From Rhizobium vallis (GTDB taxonomy: Bacteria; Pseudomonadota; Alphaproteobacteria; Rhizobiales; Rhizobiaceae): a stretch of DNA of 64,000 bases. Under the pieces are notes generated by a model that made no database searches, was not told the origin of the DNA, and was given only the letters and a program-made list of their open reading frames with translations. The stretch lies in assembly GCF_003985155.1 (NCBI RefSeq), contig NZ_ML133686.1, positions 714,001 through 778,000 on the forward strand, given 5' to 3'. Each line of letters opens with the position of its first letter. Positions within the stretch are counted from its first letter, which is position 1. A program made the position numbers and the translations under genes. Positions 1-9,800 of the stretch are shown one piece after another.

Positions 1-484
1 CCATCGTCTGCGACCGCGTCATGCGGGCGCCCCAGGGCCAGGAGGTCAACGCGATGATCGTCATGATCGTCATCGGCCCGACGGTGCCGGCAAACGAGGC
101 GAGCAGAATCAGAAGCGGCATGTTCGGGACAACAAGCACGGCATTCGTCGCAAGATCGAGCACTGCATCGGTCCGCCCTCCCGCGTAGCCGGCGACGAGC
201 CCGATCGCCGTGCCGAGAACGGTGATGGCAATGCCTGTGGCAAAGCCGACGGAGAGAGAGCTGCGGGCGCCCCAGACGAACTGGCGATAGACATCCCGTC
301 CCATCTTCGTGGTGCCCATGACATGTTCGATCGACGGCGGCTGATGCGAACGTCCGACGCGCGCTCCGGGCTCGCCGGGCGCAACAATCGGCGCAAACAG
401 CGCCATCAGCCACAGGGCGACGATGATGATGAGGCCGGCCAGCGCTTTCTTCTGGCTGAGGATAGACCGTAATCCGAAGCCCAT
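1..484 (-). CDS. Peptide-type ABC transporter permease, DppC/OppC-like (partial)
   Basis: This is the N-terminal 161 residues of an inner-membrane permease of the dipeptide/oligopeptide ABC family; the rest lies beyond the window start. It opens with a basic stretch and a membrane helix (about residues 14-34). The family's OppC-type N-terminal segment follows, then the start of the permease domain, where the 'GTTKMGRDV' and 'GARSSLSVGFATG' signatures are visible. The ATG overlaps the TGA of the upstream permease by one base (TGATG), so translation is coupled. It should pair with the DppB-like permease to form the channel for the neighbouring binding protein. The substrate cannot be read from sequence; it may be a peptide, opine or sugar. 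Confidence 0.9.
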   Translation of the reverse strand, partial: MGFGLRSILSQKKALAGLIIIVALWLMALFAPIVAPGEPGARVGRSHQPPSIEHVMGTTKMGRDVYRQFVWGARSSLSVGFATGIAITVLGTAIGLVAGYAGGRTDAVLDLATNAVLVVPNMPLLILLASFAGTVGPMTIMTIIALTSWPWGARMTRSQTM

Positions 485-1464
485 CAGACCGCCTCCTGCA
501 ATCTGGGATCGACAAGTCCATAGATGATGTCGACGAGGAAGTTGGCTCCCAGTGTCGCGAGCGTCATCAGCAGCAACTGGCCTTGGATGACGGGGTAGTC
601 GCGGGCGACGCTCGCTGTATAGAGCGTCAGTCCCAAACCGGGATAGTTGAAAACGATCTCGGTGACGATCGAGCCGCCGAAGACGGCGCCGAGCATCAGC
701 GCCAAATTGGTCAGGACCGGAAGCATGGCATTGCGCGCGCCGTAGCCGAACATGACCGTGAGGTGGCTGAGCCCCTTTGCGCGGCCCATGGTCACGTAAT
801 CCTCGCCGAGCACCGAGATCATCGACGAGCGCATCGTCGTCTGGAATTCGCCGATCAGGAACGGCGAAAGCGTCAGCACCGGCAGGATGGCATGCATGAA
901 CACGCTGCCTGCGAAGGTGAAATTGAAGGCAGGATCAAGGTTCGGATCGTAGGCGTAACCGACGGGAAACCAGCGCAGCGAGACCGCGAAAACGAAAAGT
1001 GTCGTCAGCGCAACGATGACGGGCGGCACCGAAATCATGATCACGGAGAGCGGCGAGACGATCGTGTCGAAGCGCCCGCCGCGCCGCCAGGCCGAAACCG
1101 CACCCAGCACGACGCCGACGCAAAGCGAAAAGATGATCGCGGTCGTCACCAGGAAAACGGTCCAGATCGTCGAACGGCCAAGGACCTGGACGACGGTTTG
1201 GGGGTAGTATTTGACCGAGACGCCGAGATCGAGGGTCGCAAGCCCTTTGATATAATCGACGAATTGCCAAAGCATCGGCTGGTCGACGGCGCCAAAGCGC
1301 GCCTTGATCGCCTCGATGGCGGCAGGTGTCGCCCGCGGGCCGAGCTGGGCAACCATGGCATCGACAGGGCTCCCCGGCATGAGCCGGGGAAGAATGAAAT
1401 TCACAACGATGGCGAACGCCAGTGCGACCGCATAGACGCCGAGGCGCCGGCTCGAAACGCGCAT
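484..1464 (-). CDS. Peptide-type ABC transporter permease, DppB/OppB-like
   Basis: This 326-residue inner-membrane permease is the usual size for DppB/OppB proteins. Residues 1-27 form the first membrane helix. A periplasmic segment with 'PGSPVDAMVAQLGPRATP' follows, then about five more helices. The EAA-type cytoplasmic loop, which docks the ATPase, is recognisable around 'MGRAKGLSHLTVMFGYGARN'. The C-terminus 'VDIIYGLVDPRLQ' is the standard ending of the family. It sits between the binding protein (19 bp upstream) and the second permease (1-bp overlap), so the three form one operon. The ATPase genes are not in the window and probably follow the partial permease. Confidence 0.93.
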   Translation of the reverse strand: MRVSSRRLGVYAVALAFAIVVNFILPRLMPGSPVDAMVAQLGPRATPAAIEAIKARFGAVDQPMLWQFVDYIKGLATLDLGVSVKYYPQTVVQVLGRSTIWTVFLVTTAIIFSLCVGVVLGAVSAWRRGGRFDTIVSPLSVIMISVPPVIVALTTLFVFAVSLRWFPVGYAYDPNLDPAFNFTFAGSVFMHAILPVLTLSPFLIGEFQTTMRSSMISVLGEDYVTMGRAKGLSHLTVMFGYGARNAMLPVLTNLALMLGAVFGGSIVTEIVFNYPGLGLTLYTASVARDYPVIQGQLLLMTLATLGANFLVDIIYGLVDPRLQEAV

Positions 1465-1483
1465 TTCCGCTCCCTCGTCAGAC

Positions 1484-3175
1484 TCAGCTGACCGGCTTGA
1501 GGCGCAGCAGATGCATCAGGCGCATGCGGTTGTTGTCATGATCCTCGGGATTCATGATCGGATCCTTGTCGGTGACCCAGCCGGTGAAGCGCTTGCTGGA
1601 GAACTGATACCAGGTCGGCCCGTTGAAGACAGGCACGACAGGGAATTCGTCGGCGACCAGCAGCTGAATATCGTTGAAGATCTTCTTGTGATCGTCGTCC
1701 GACGTCGCCTTCAGATACTGATCGAAAAGGGCGTCAAGCTTCGGGTTCGAGTAGCGCGAGGGCGCGCCGGTGATGCGCCCGCCATAGGCGGTCGACAGGT
1801 TCTGGTAATAGCCGCGGAACGGCGTCGCGCCGTCGGCGCGGGAGTTCATCACGACCTCGAAGCTGCCGTCGATGAGCTGCTTGCGCCATTGCTCGTATTC
1901 CGGGGTAGCGACGGACGCGTTGATGCCGGCGGCACGCAGTCCTTCGACGGCGATCTGCACCGCATCGATCCAGTCCGTCCAGCCGTTCGGAACGATGATC
2001 GGGAAGGCGATCGGTTTGCCGCTCGGCGTGGTGCGGAAACCGTCTGCACCCTTCTTGTAACCGGCATCGTCGAGTACCTTGTTGGCCTTCTCGGTATCGA
2101 AGCCCATGAAGGCGTCCTTGTCGCCTTCCGCGTCCTTGTTGCGCCAGGTCTCGAAACGCGGCGGCAGGCCGGTCGCATGCTCGTTGACGACGGGATAGCC
2201 GAAGCCGGCGATATCGACCATGGACTTGCGGTCCATGGCGAGGCTGAAGGCGTGGCGGAAATTCAGATCCTTGTAGGCTTCGAGGTTGCCTTCATTGCCG
2301 CTCTTGAAGTTCATCTGGAAAGCGACGGTTTCGGCCGGCGGCTGCCAGTAGCCGTTGTGGTCGGAATCGAGCCCGACGAAGGTCTTGTCGATCTGCGGAA
2401 TGAAGGATCCGATCCAATCCATGTTGCCTTCGGGCAGAATGGCAAGCATCTGGTCGTTGCCCGAGATCTGCGGCAGCCTCAGGCAATCGACATGCAGCGA
2501 GGCAGCATCCCAGTAGTTCGGGTTGCGGCACTGCTCATAGACCTGCGGCGTGAAGCGGCGCAGCTCGGTCATCGGACCGGACCCCACAGGCTTCTCGTTC
2601 TTGAAGGCCACAGGATCGGAAACATCCTTCCAGATATGTTCGGGAACGACGGCGAGATCTGCAAGCGTTTCCGGAAAATCGGAATTCACGGATTTGAGGT
2701 CGATCTTGACCTCGGTCGCCGACGGCGCCTCAACGGAGGCAACGGTTTCGCCAACGCCGACGGTATCAAGTGCTGCGTTCTTCAGCATGAGGTCGATCGT
2801 GTATTTCACGTCGGCCGAGGTCAGCGGCTGCCCGTCTGACCATTTCAAACCTGGTCGCAGCGTGTAGGTGACCGATTTCATATCCCCGGAGAATTTATAG
2901 TCGGTCGCCAGGCGAAACACCGGCTTGCCGCCGTCCTCCGCATTGAAGATGACCAGCGGCTCGTAGATGAAATCCATCGTGCTTTGCCGGCGGCCGGCAA
3001 GGTCGAACGGATTGAAGTTCTGCACCCAGCTGGTCTGCTCCTCGATATGCATCGTCAGCACCGACTCTGCGGCCGCATTGCCTGTTCCGAAGGCGGTGAG
3101 CGCTGTCAGGGCGGTTGCCGTTGCCCAGCCTGCATGCACGGAAATGTTGCGGAATACGCGTCTGCTCGATCTCAT
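1484..3175 (-). CDS. Periplasmic binding protein of a peptide-type ABC transporter (SBP_bac_5)
   Basis: This family-5 extracellular solute-binding protein has 563 residues. The start was placed at an ATG preceded by GAGGGG about 9 nt upstream; it gives a Sec signal peptide (two Arg, hydrophobic core, cleavage near 'GNAAAES'). An upstream in-frame TTG would add 13 polar residues and has no ribosome site. The mature protein has the class C fold signatures, including the 'LRPGLKWSDGQPLTSADVKY' box and a 'MDRKSMVDIAGFGYPV' region. It is first in an operon with two permeases. Long binding proteins of this class in rhizobia carry di- or oligopeptides or oligosaccharides; the ligand here is unknown. 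Confidence 0.93.
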   Translation of the reverse strand: MRSSRRVFRNISVHAGWATATALTALTAFGTGNAAAESVLTMHIEEQTSWVQNFNPFDLAGRRQSTMDFIYEPLVIFNAEDGGKPVFRLATDYKFSGDMKSVTYTLRPGLKWSDGQPLTSADVKYTIDLMLKNAALDTVGVGETVASVEAPSATEVKIDLKSVNSDFPETLADLAVVPEHIWKDVSDPVAFKNEKPVGSGPMTELRRFTPQVYEQCRNPNYWDAASLHVDCLRLPQISGNDQMLAILPEGNMDWIGSFIPQIDKTFVGLDSDHNGYWQPPAETVAFQMNFKSGNEGNLEAYKDLNFRHAFSLAMDRKSMVDIAGFGYPVVNEHATGLPPRFETWRNKDAEGDKDAFMGFDTEKANKVLDDAGYKKGADGFRTTPSGKPIAFPIIVPNGWTDWIDAVQIAVEGLRAAGINASVATPEYEQWRKQLIDGSFEVVMNSRADGATPFRGYYQNLSTAYGGRITGAPSRYSNPKLDALFDQYLKATSDDDHKKIFNDIQLLVADEFPVVPVFNGPTWYQFSSKRFTGWVTDKDPIMNPEDHDNNRMRLMHLLRLKPVS

Positions 3176-3346
3176 TTCAACGATCCCCTCGTTATTATTT
3201 TTGGAGTCAATCAAATTGATTTAATATTGATAGTCAGTTTCCTGCTGGCCCGTCAATTGCCGATCGCAAATTTCTGCGCCGCCCTCGCCCGTTGGAGGCA
3301 TCTCGCGATCATGAAAAAAACAGCGCCGGGCCCATCGCGTTAACGA

Positions 3347-3361
3347 TTAAGGTACCTTTAA
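3347..3361 (+). promoter_or_regulatory. CtrA-like box upstream of flagellin
   Basis: The sequence reads TTAA-GGTACCT-TTAA followed by G, which matches the alphaproteobacterial CtrA consensus TTAA-N7-TTAAC except for the last base. A third TTAA lies 7 bp upstream. The core is also part of a GGTAC/GTACC dyad. It is about 130 bp ahead of the flagellin start. CtrA control of motility genes is known in Alphaproteobacteria; binding here is inferred. Confidence 0.45.
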
Positions 3362-3389
3362 GTACCATAATTGTCTCAACGATGGCGAA

Positions 3390-3418
3390 TTGACCTTCCC
3401 GAATATGGGTCGATAAGC
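3390..3418 (+). promoter_or_regulatory. Possible sigma-70 promoter of flagellin
   Basis: TTGACC is followed after 17 bp by ATAAGC, about 75 bp before the flagellin ATG and about 30 bp downstream of the CtrA-like box. The -35 element is good and the -10 is weak. No sigma-28 or sigma-54 element was recognised. Confidence 0.3.
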
Positions 3419-3491
3419 ATGAGGCTGCTCGCCACGGCCCGGATGTTCCCGGGATGCAACCCATCCAACTTCCGAAGCAGGCGAATTTCCA

Positions 3492-4400
3492 ATGACGAGC
3501 ATCAATACGAACAATTCAGCGATGGCTGCCCTTCAGACGCTGCGCACCGTCAACTCCAATCTCGAGACGACGCAGAACCGTGTTTCCACCGGCTACCGGG
3601 TCGACACCGCCTCCGACAACGCCGCCTACTGGTCGATCGCGACCACGATGCGGTCCGACAACAAGGCGCTTTCCGCCGTATCCGACGCGCTTGGTCTCGG
3701 TGCGGCAAAGGTCGATACTGCCTATACGGCAATGGACAATGCGATCGACGTCGTCGACGAGATCAAGTCCAAGCTGGTGGCAGCGACCGAGGACGGTGTC
3801 GACAAGTCCAAGGTCCAGGAAGAGATCACTCAGCTTCAGCAACAGCTGCTGAGCGTCGCCCAGTCGGCATCGTTCTCGGGTGAGAACTGGGTCGCGGGCG
3901 AGAGCAGCACGAAGAGCGTCGTGTCGTCCTTCGTTCGCGACGGCTCCGGCGCCGTCTCCGTTCAAATGACGGATTACGCTCTGGATACCAGCTCCATGGG
4001 CAACGTGCTGTTCGGCATGAGCGGCGGGGTGATCGAAACCTCCACCGGTATCCTCGGCACCTCGTCGGGCGCGACTGGCTCGGTCTATTCGCTTGATATC
4101 ACCAACTTTACCACCGGCCAGATCCAGTCGGCGCTGTCGACCGTCGAATCCGCGCTATCGGCGATGACCTCTGCCGGCGCGCAGCTGGGTTCGATCTCGA
4201 CGCGCATCAGTCTGCAGGAAGACTTCGTCGGTGCGCTGTCCGATTCGATCGACTCGGGCGTGGGCAGGCTCGTCGATGCCGACATGGAGGAGGAGTCGAG
4301 CAGGCTGTCTGCCCTGCAGACGCAACAGCAGCTGGCGATCCAGTCGCTATCGATCGCGAATTCGTCGTCCCAGAACATCCTGTCGCTCTTCCGCGGCTAA
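3492..4400 (+). CDS. Flagellin
   Basis: This 302-residue flagellin subunit is exported through the flagellar type III apparatus and polymerises into the filament. The N-terminal D0/D1 helices (about residues 1-140) carry 'NTNNSAMAALQTLRTVN' and 'RVSTGYRVDTASDNAAYWSI'. The variable middle is short. The C-terminal D0 region ends 'IANSSSQNILSLFRG', the typical rhizobial ending. No other flagellar gene is nearby, so this is an orphan flagellin copy outside the main motility cluster. R. leguminosarum is known to have such dispersed copies (flaE, flaG, flaH); which one this is cannot be decided here. A CtrA-like box lies upstream. Confidence 0.95.
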   Translation: MTSINTNNSAMAALQTLRTVNSNLETTQNRVSTGYRVDTASDNAAYWSIATTMRSDNKALSAVSDALGLGAAKVDTAYTAMDNAIDVVDEIKSKLVAATEDGVDKSKVQEEITQLQQQLLSVAQSASFSGENWVAGESSTKSVVSSFVRDGSGAVSVQMTDYALDTSSMGNVLFGMSGGVIETSTGILGTSSGATGSVYSLDITNFTTGQIQSALSTVESALSAMTSAGAQLGSISTRISLQEDFVGALSDSIDSGVGRLVDADMEEESSRLSALQTQQQLAIQSLSIANSSSQNILSLFRG

Positions 4401-4421
4401 TCGTACTGGCGGCAAAGGGAG

Positions 4422-4489
4422 CCGGGCGCACAGAACGCCCGGACCATTCGCTGATCGAACGCCGAGCCTGGCCTTCCGGCCAGGCTCGG
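4422..4489 (+). terminator. Two hairpins after flagellin, probable terminator
   Basis: A 7-bp stem (CCGGGCG at 4422-4428 with CGCCCGG at 4436-4442) is followed by a perfect 12-bp stem (4462-4473 with 4478-4489, loop TTCC). No T tract follows, so this is a strong RNA stabiliser or terminator of the non-canonical kind often seen in GC-rich rhizobial DNA. Confidence 0.5.
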
Positions 4490-4655
4490 TCGCGTTGGCG
4501 ACGGATTTGTGTTGCAAGTCCCTATCGCTGCCGTCCTCATCCGAATTAAGGTGTCGGCATCGACGAGGTCGCAGCCTGCCCCTTTGCCTCGGGCAGCCGA
4601 TCGATCTTGAATATTCGCATCGGGGCGGAGAATGCCGCGCTCGCAGGATCATTGC

Positions 4656-6197
4656 ATGCTGGAACGCACGGAGCCTGGCCGTCCTCACAAAGCGCCTGCC
4701 ATCGTCTGGCTGGGCTTCATGGCCATGTGCGTCGGCATGTTCATGGCGATCCTCGACGTCCAGGTGGTGGCGACGTCGCTGCCAACCATCCAGTCTGCGC
4801 TCGATATCGGTCCGGATCAGATGAGCTGGATACAGACGGCCTATCTCATTGCCGAAGTGATCGCGATCCCCCTCACCGGCCTGCTGACGCGGCTCCTGAC
4901 GATGCGGTGGCTGTTCGTGGTTGCCGTCGGCCTCTTCGTTGCCGCCTCTGCCGGTTGCGCAGCCAGCAGCAGCTTTGCGGAACTGGTGGCCTGGCGGGTG
5001 CTTCAGGGTTTTTCCGGCGGAACCCTGATCCCCTCGGTATTTTCAGCCGTGTTCATCCTCTTTCCCAACGAGCGGCAGGCGCTTGCGACGACGATCGCCG
5101 GCGTGCTTGCAGTGCTTGCACCGACCGTCGGACCGATCGTCGGCGGCTGGCTGACCGAGACCTATTCCTGGCACTGGCTGTTCCTGATCAATATCCTTCC
5201 GGGTATTGCTTCGGCCATTGTCGCGGCACGCTTCCTGCCGAGGCAGGCGATCGATCCGTCCGAAATCCGGCATCTCGACGTCCTGTCGCTTTTGCTGATG
5301 GCAGCCGCGCTGACGAGCCTGGAACTCAGCCTGAAGGAAGCGCCGACGAGCGGCTGGATCTCGACCTATGTGCTCAGCCTGCTGGCCGCCTGCCTTGTGT
5401 CGGGAGGCGCCTTCATAGGACGAACGCTTCGCCGGCGAAGGCCTGTCGTCGATCTCGGCAACTTCGGCGATCGGAATTTTCTCGTCGGCTCGGTTCTGAG
5501 CTTCGTCCTCGGCATAGGCCTCTTCGGCTCGGTCTATCTCATGCCGGTCTTTCTCGCTTTCATCAGGGGGCACGACGCTCTGGAGATCGGCATGACGATG
5601 CTGGTCACCGGTATCGCGCAGCTGATTACGGCGCCGATTGCGGTGGCGCTGGAGAAGCGCATGGATGCGCGGCTGCTGTCGGCCGCCGGTTTTACCCTGT
5701 TTGCGATCGGCGTCGGAATGAGCGCGTTTCAGGATCCGCGTTCTGACTACGATGCGATGTTCTGGCCGCAGATCGTGCGCGGCGTCGCCATCATGTTCTG
5801 CCTGTTGCCGCCGACGCGGCTGGCGCTCGGCACGCTTCCGCCAGACCGCATTCCCGATGCCAGCGGTCTCTTCAACCTGATGCGCAACCTCGGCGGGGCA
5901 ATCGGCATCGCCCTCATCGACACCATCATCTACACCCGCTCGGAACCGCTGGGACAGAACCTCTGGGCTCGTCTCCAGGCCGGCGACGGCGAGGCCGCGG
6001 CATTCGTCGGTGCGCCTCTTCAGGCCATATCGGGACATAGCGGCAGCTTCGATGCGGATACGACGTCGATGCTCGATCCCCTGGTCCAGACGGCAGCGAG
6101 CGTTCAGGCCATCAACGAAGCCTGGATGGTCGTCGCCGTTCTTACCGGCTGCGCCTTGCTTTCAGTGCCCTTCGCCAGGCGGCCGGCGCCAGCATGA
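4656..6197 (+). CDS. MFS drug/metabolite exporter, DHA2 (EmrB) family
   Basis: This 513-residue inner-membrane proton antiporter has the 14-helix DHA2 layout. Motif D1 appears at the first helix ('MFMAILDVQVVATSLPTIQ'). The motif A loop follows helix 2 ('GLLTRLLTMRWLF'). Motif C is in helix 5 ('GVLAVLAPTVGPIVGGWL'). The ATG chosen has AGGA about 7 nt upstream; an in-frame ATG at 4632 would add eight residues and is also possible. The gene stands alone between flagellin and an opposing small gene, with no adjacent membrane-fusion protein, so a three-component pump is not evident. The substrate is unknown. Confidence 0.9.
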   Translation: MLERTEPGRPHKAPAIVWLGFMAMCVGMFMAILDVQVVATSLPTIQSALDIGPDQMSWIQTAYLIAEVIAIPLTGLLTRLLTMRWLFVVAVGLFVAASAGCAASSSFAELVAWRVLQGFSGGTLIPSVFSAVFILFPNERQALATTIAGVLAVLAPTVGPIVGGWLTETYSWHWLFLINILPGIASAIVAARFLPRQAIDPSEIRHLDVLSLLLMAAALTSLELSLKEAPTSGWISTYVLSLLAACLVSGGAFIGRTLRRRRPVVDLGNFGDRNFLVGSVLSFVLGIGLFGSVYLMPVFLAFIRGHDALEIGMTMLVTGIAQLITAPIAVALEKRMDARLLSAAGFTLFAIGVGMSAFQDPRSDYDAMFWPQIVRGVAIMFCLLPPTRLALGTLPPDRIPDASGLFNLMRNLGGAIGIALIDTIIYTRSEPLGQNLWARLQAGDGEAAAFVGAPLQAISGHSGSFDADTTSMLDPLVQTAASVQAINEAWMVVAVLTGCALLSVPFARRPAPA

Positions 6198-6227
6198 GAC
6201 CGACGCGGCTACCTGCTACGGGAAATA

Positions 6228-6638
6228 TCAATCAGATACAGAAACGTCGATCCATCGACCGGTTCCCTGGCCACCGTAGATATCAACATCAATCCATACA
6301 TTGCCATGTACGATCATCTTGGCCGCCTCTCGCGTCATCGTTCCGTTCTGAAGCATCTGCTCCAGCGCTTGGCGATTTGCCGGATCGGCAAAGAATGAGT
6401 CTGATTGATCGTCAGAGTCGCGCACATGGTACTTATGGAAATTCGCCCTGTCTTGCCGGATGATCTGCCACGGCTGGGTAAGTCGATCCCCATTTGAATT
6501 GTAAAGATCAGCGTCGCCGATATACGCGCGATAGCTCTCGATCGGACGGCTGCTGTGGGTGGCCTGGACTCTCGCTTGAGCGTGCGCTGTTCCTACCACA
6601 ATGACTGAGCTGAATAGAATCGATAATAATTTTCGCAT
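6228..6638 (-). CDS. Small secreted protein of unknown function
   Basis: The protein has 136 residues and a clear Sec signal peptide (basic start, hydrophobic core, cleavage near 'GTAHAQA'). The ATG is preceded by AGAGAGGG at good spacing; a longer reading would add 29 residues with no ribosome site. The mature part is polar, with 'WQIIRQDRANFHKYHVRD' and a C-terminal 'GNVWIDVDIYGG' segment. No domain is recognised. Base composition is noticeably more AT-rich than its neighbours, which may mean recent acquisition or low expression. It converges on the MFS gene with 30 bp between them and has its own upstream region shared with the divergent GH94 gene. Confidence 0.7.
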   Translation of the reverse strand: MRKLLSILFSSVIVVGTAHAQARVQATHSSRPIESYRAYIGDADLYNSNGDRLTQPWQIIRQDRANFHKYHVRDSDDQSDSFFADPANRQALEQMLQNGTMTREAAKMIVHGNVWIDVDIYGGQGTGRWIDVSVSD

Positions 6639-6823
6639 GTTGCCCTCTCTAAATGAGAGGGTCTTACCGAGAGTCACGCCAATTCGCCAAGCAAAAAGCG
6701 TGTTGTTGGAAACGCCCATGGTCACGTCACGACACTTGCCGTTCTTGCGGCCGCCGGTAAGATTTCTCTCAATCTTTTTGCGTCATCCTCCAATTCCCCT
6801 TGAAGCCAATCGAGGAGATCTCA

Positions 6824-9800
6824 ATGGCCCCGAAGCTTGCCCGCAGTATTCAAATGCCCCGCCGCGAAGATCTCGGCCTCTTCACCATCAGCAACGGGTC
6901 CGGCGTGTCGATATCGGCGCTGCCGAACGGCACGCTGTTTGCGATCGAATATGCCGACGACAAGGGATCGGTGCAGATCAATCAGATCCAGGGCTCGCCG
7001 CTCTTCGGCGGCATCGGCCGCCTTTATCTACGCATCGGCGGTGCTACGCCTCGCGTGGTCGAGATCGTCGGACCGCGCGCCGACGGCAGCTTCGGGCAGG
7101 ATGCGACGAGCTTCTCCTGGAGCGGCAAAACAGGCGATATCGGCTATAACGTCCGCCTCGAGCTTCATCCTTCCGAAACGGCGTGGTTCTGGCGCGCCTC
7201 GATCCGGCATCTGAAGAAGGGGACGCTGCCCGTGGATCTGGTGCTGGTCCAGGATGTCGGCCTTGGCGACCGCGGCTTCCTGATGAACAGCGAAGCCTAT
7301 GCCTCGCAATATGTCGATCATCACATCGCAGATCACGAGACATTCGGTCCTGTCTTGATGAACCGGCAAAATCTCAAGCAGTCGGGGGGCCGCAATCCCT
7401 GGCTCGCGCAAGGTTGCCTCGACGGCGTGGCTGCCTATGCCACGGATGCGATCCAGCTCGTGCAGGCGAAAGACCGCCTCGGCGACCTGTTGGTCGGTCC
7501 TTTCGGCGCCAGCCTGCCGAACGAACGGCGGCAACAGGAGACGGCAGTTTCCGCCATTCAATCGAAATCCTTCTCCGTTTCAACAAGCGGTGTGAACCCG
7601 ACCTTCTTTGCGTTGTTTGCCGCCGATCATCCCGAGGCGTCGAGCGATGCCGATCTTTTACGGCTCGATGGGCTTGCGGCCACGGAAGGTGCGGCCACTG
7701 ATGTCGAGGAAGCCGCCCCGGTTCGCAGCCTGCTGCAGGATGCCGCCCTGCTTGCGGCCGAACCGCTCGACAAAAAGGCGATCGCCCGGCTTTATCCGGA
7801 ACGAAGCCTGGAAGAACGCGCCGGCGGCAAGCTTCTTTCGTTTTTCGTGCCGGATGGCGCTTTGAACCGCCACGTCGTCCTCAGTGAAAAGGAGCTCCTG
7901 GTGGCGCGCCGTCATGGGGCGATCGTGCGCAGCGGCCAGAATATGCTGCTCGACGATTCCACACTTGCCGCGACCTGCTGGATGCAGGGCATTTTCGCTG
8001 CGCAGCTGACGATCGGCAACACTTCCTTCCATAAGCTCTTTTCCGTGTCTCGCGATCCCTACAATCTGACGCGCGCCAGCGGGCTGCGGATCATGGCCGA
8101 GGTCGGCACGGGCTGGCAGCTTCTGGCGGTGCCGTCGGCGTTCGAAATGGGGCTCAGCGATTGCCGCTGGATCTATCGTTGCACCGATCGCACGATCACC
8201 GTTGCGGCTGCCGTCTCCGGCGAGGATGCAGCGATGCAATGGACCGTCTCCGTCGAGGGCAAGCCGTGCCGCTTCCTGGTGTTCGGTCATGTCGTTCTCG
8301 GCGAGCGTGAATATGATGCTGGCGGGCAGATCGAGTTCGACACTTCAGGCAAACGCATCCGCTTCCTGCCTGATCCGGCCTGGCTCTGGGGCGAGCGCTA
8401 TCCTGATGCCAGCTATTGGCTGGTGAGTTCGACGCCCGATGCTATCGAGGAAATCGGCGGCGACGAACTGCTTTACACCGATGGCATTTCCCGCGACGGT
8501 GCTTTCGTGGCGCTTCGATCCCAACCGACGCAGGCTCTCTCCTTCGCGGTTGTCGGCTCGATGACGGACGCGGCAGAGGCCGAGCGCCTGGCGCAACGAT
8601 ATGAAGCCGGCGTCACCGATGAGGCAATGCTGGCCCCGGCATCAAAATTCTGGCGAAACGCCATACGCGGCACGACGATTGATAGCACGGCGCCCGATCT
8701 TGCCGCGCAGGCGACCCTCCTGCCCTGGCTCGCGCATGACGCCATCGTGCATTTGAGCGTGCCGCACGGCCTCGAGCAATATACGGGTGCAGCCTGGGGG
8801 ACACGCGATGCCTGCCAGGGCCCGATCGAATTCCTGCTCGCCTATGAGCATGACCGGGAAGCCAAAGAGGTGCTCAAGACCGTCTTCAGCGAACAATACC
8901 TTGAGAAAGGCGAGTGGCCGCAATGGTTCATGCTTGAACCCTATTCCAATATCCGAGCGGGCGACAGTCACGGCGATATCGTCGTCTGGCCGCTGAAGGC
9001 GCTTTGCGACTATATCGAAGCCACCGGCGATCTCGCTATCCTCGACGAGAAGGTCTCCTGGCGCGATGAAAAGACCATGCAGAAGGCGCCCGAGACAGAC
9101 ACCATCGCGATCCATGTCGAGAAGCTGCTCGATACCGTACGCGGGCAGTTCATTCCGGGAACGCATCTGATCCGCTACGGCGAGGGAGACTGGAACGATT
9201 CTCTGCAGCCGGCCGATCCGCATCTGCGCGACTGGATGGTCAGCAGTTGGACCGTTGCCCTGCTCTACGAGCAGGTCGTTCGTTATTCCGCCATCCTGCG
9301 CCGCCTCGGCCATGATGAAAAGGGCAAGGCGCTCAGGAAGATCGCAACCGCGATGCGTCGGGATTTCAACCGCCATCTGATCCGCGACGGGATCGTTGCC
9401 GGCTACGGTATCTTCGACCCCGAGCATGACGGCGTCGAATTGCTGCTGCACCCGAGCGACCGGCGCACCGGCCTGCATTTCTCGCTGATCTCGATGACGC
9501 AGGCGATGCTCGGCGGGCTGTTCACGCCGGTTCAGAGACGCGATCATATGAAGCTGATCGAAAAGCATCTGCTCTTCCCCGACGGCGTGCGGCTGATGGA
9601 GAAGCCGGCGACCTACGCCGGCGGGCCTGAGACGCTGTTTCGCCGCGCCGAATCTTCCTCCTTCTTCGGCCGCGAGATCGGGCTGATGTATGCGCATGCG
9701 CATCTGCGCTATTGCGAGACGCTTGCGCTCGACGGCGAGGCGGACGAACTCTGGAAGGCAATCGCCGTCGTCAACCCGATTGCCGTGACCACTGTGCTGC

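Noticed and set aside
583..1491. 302-codon plus-strand frame opposite the DppB-like permease
   Set aside because: It is a mirror frame of a well-conserved membrane protein, with biased Arg/Asp/His composition typical of antisense shadows in GC-rich DNA.
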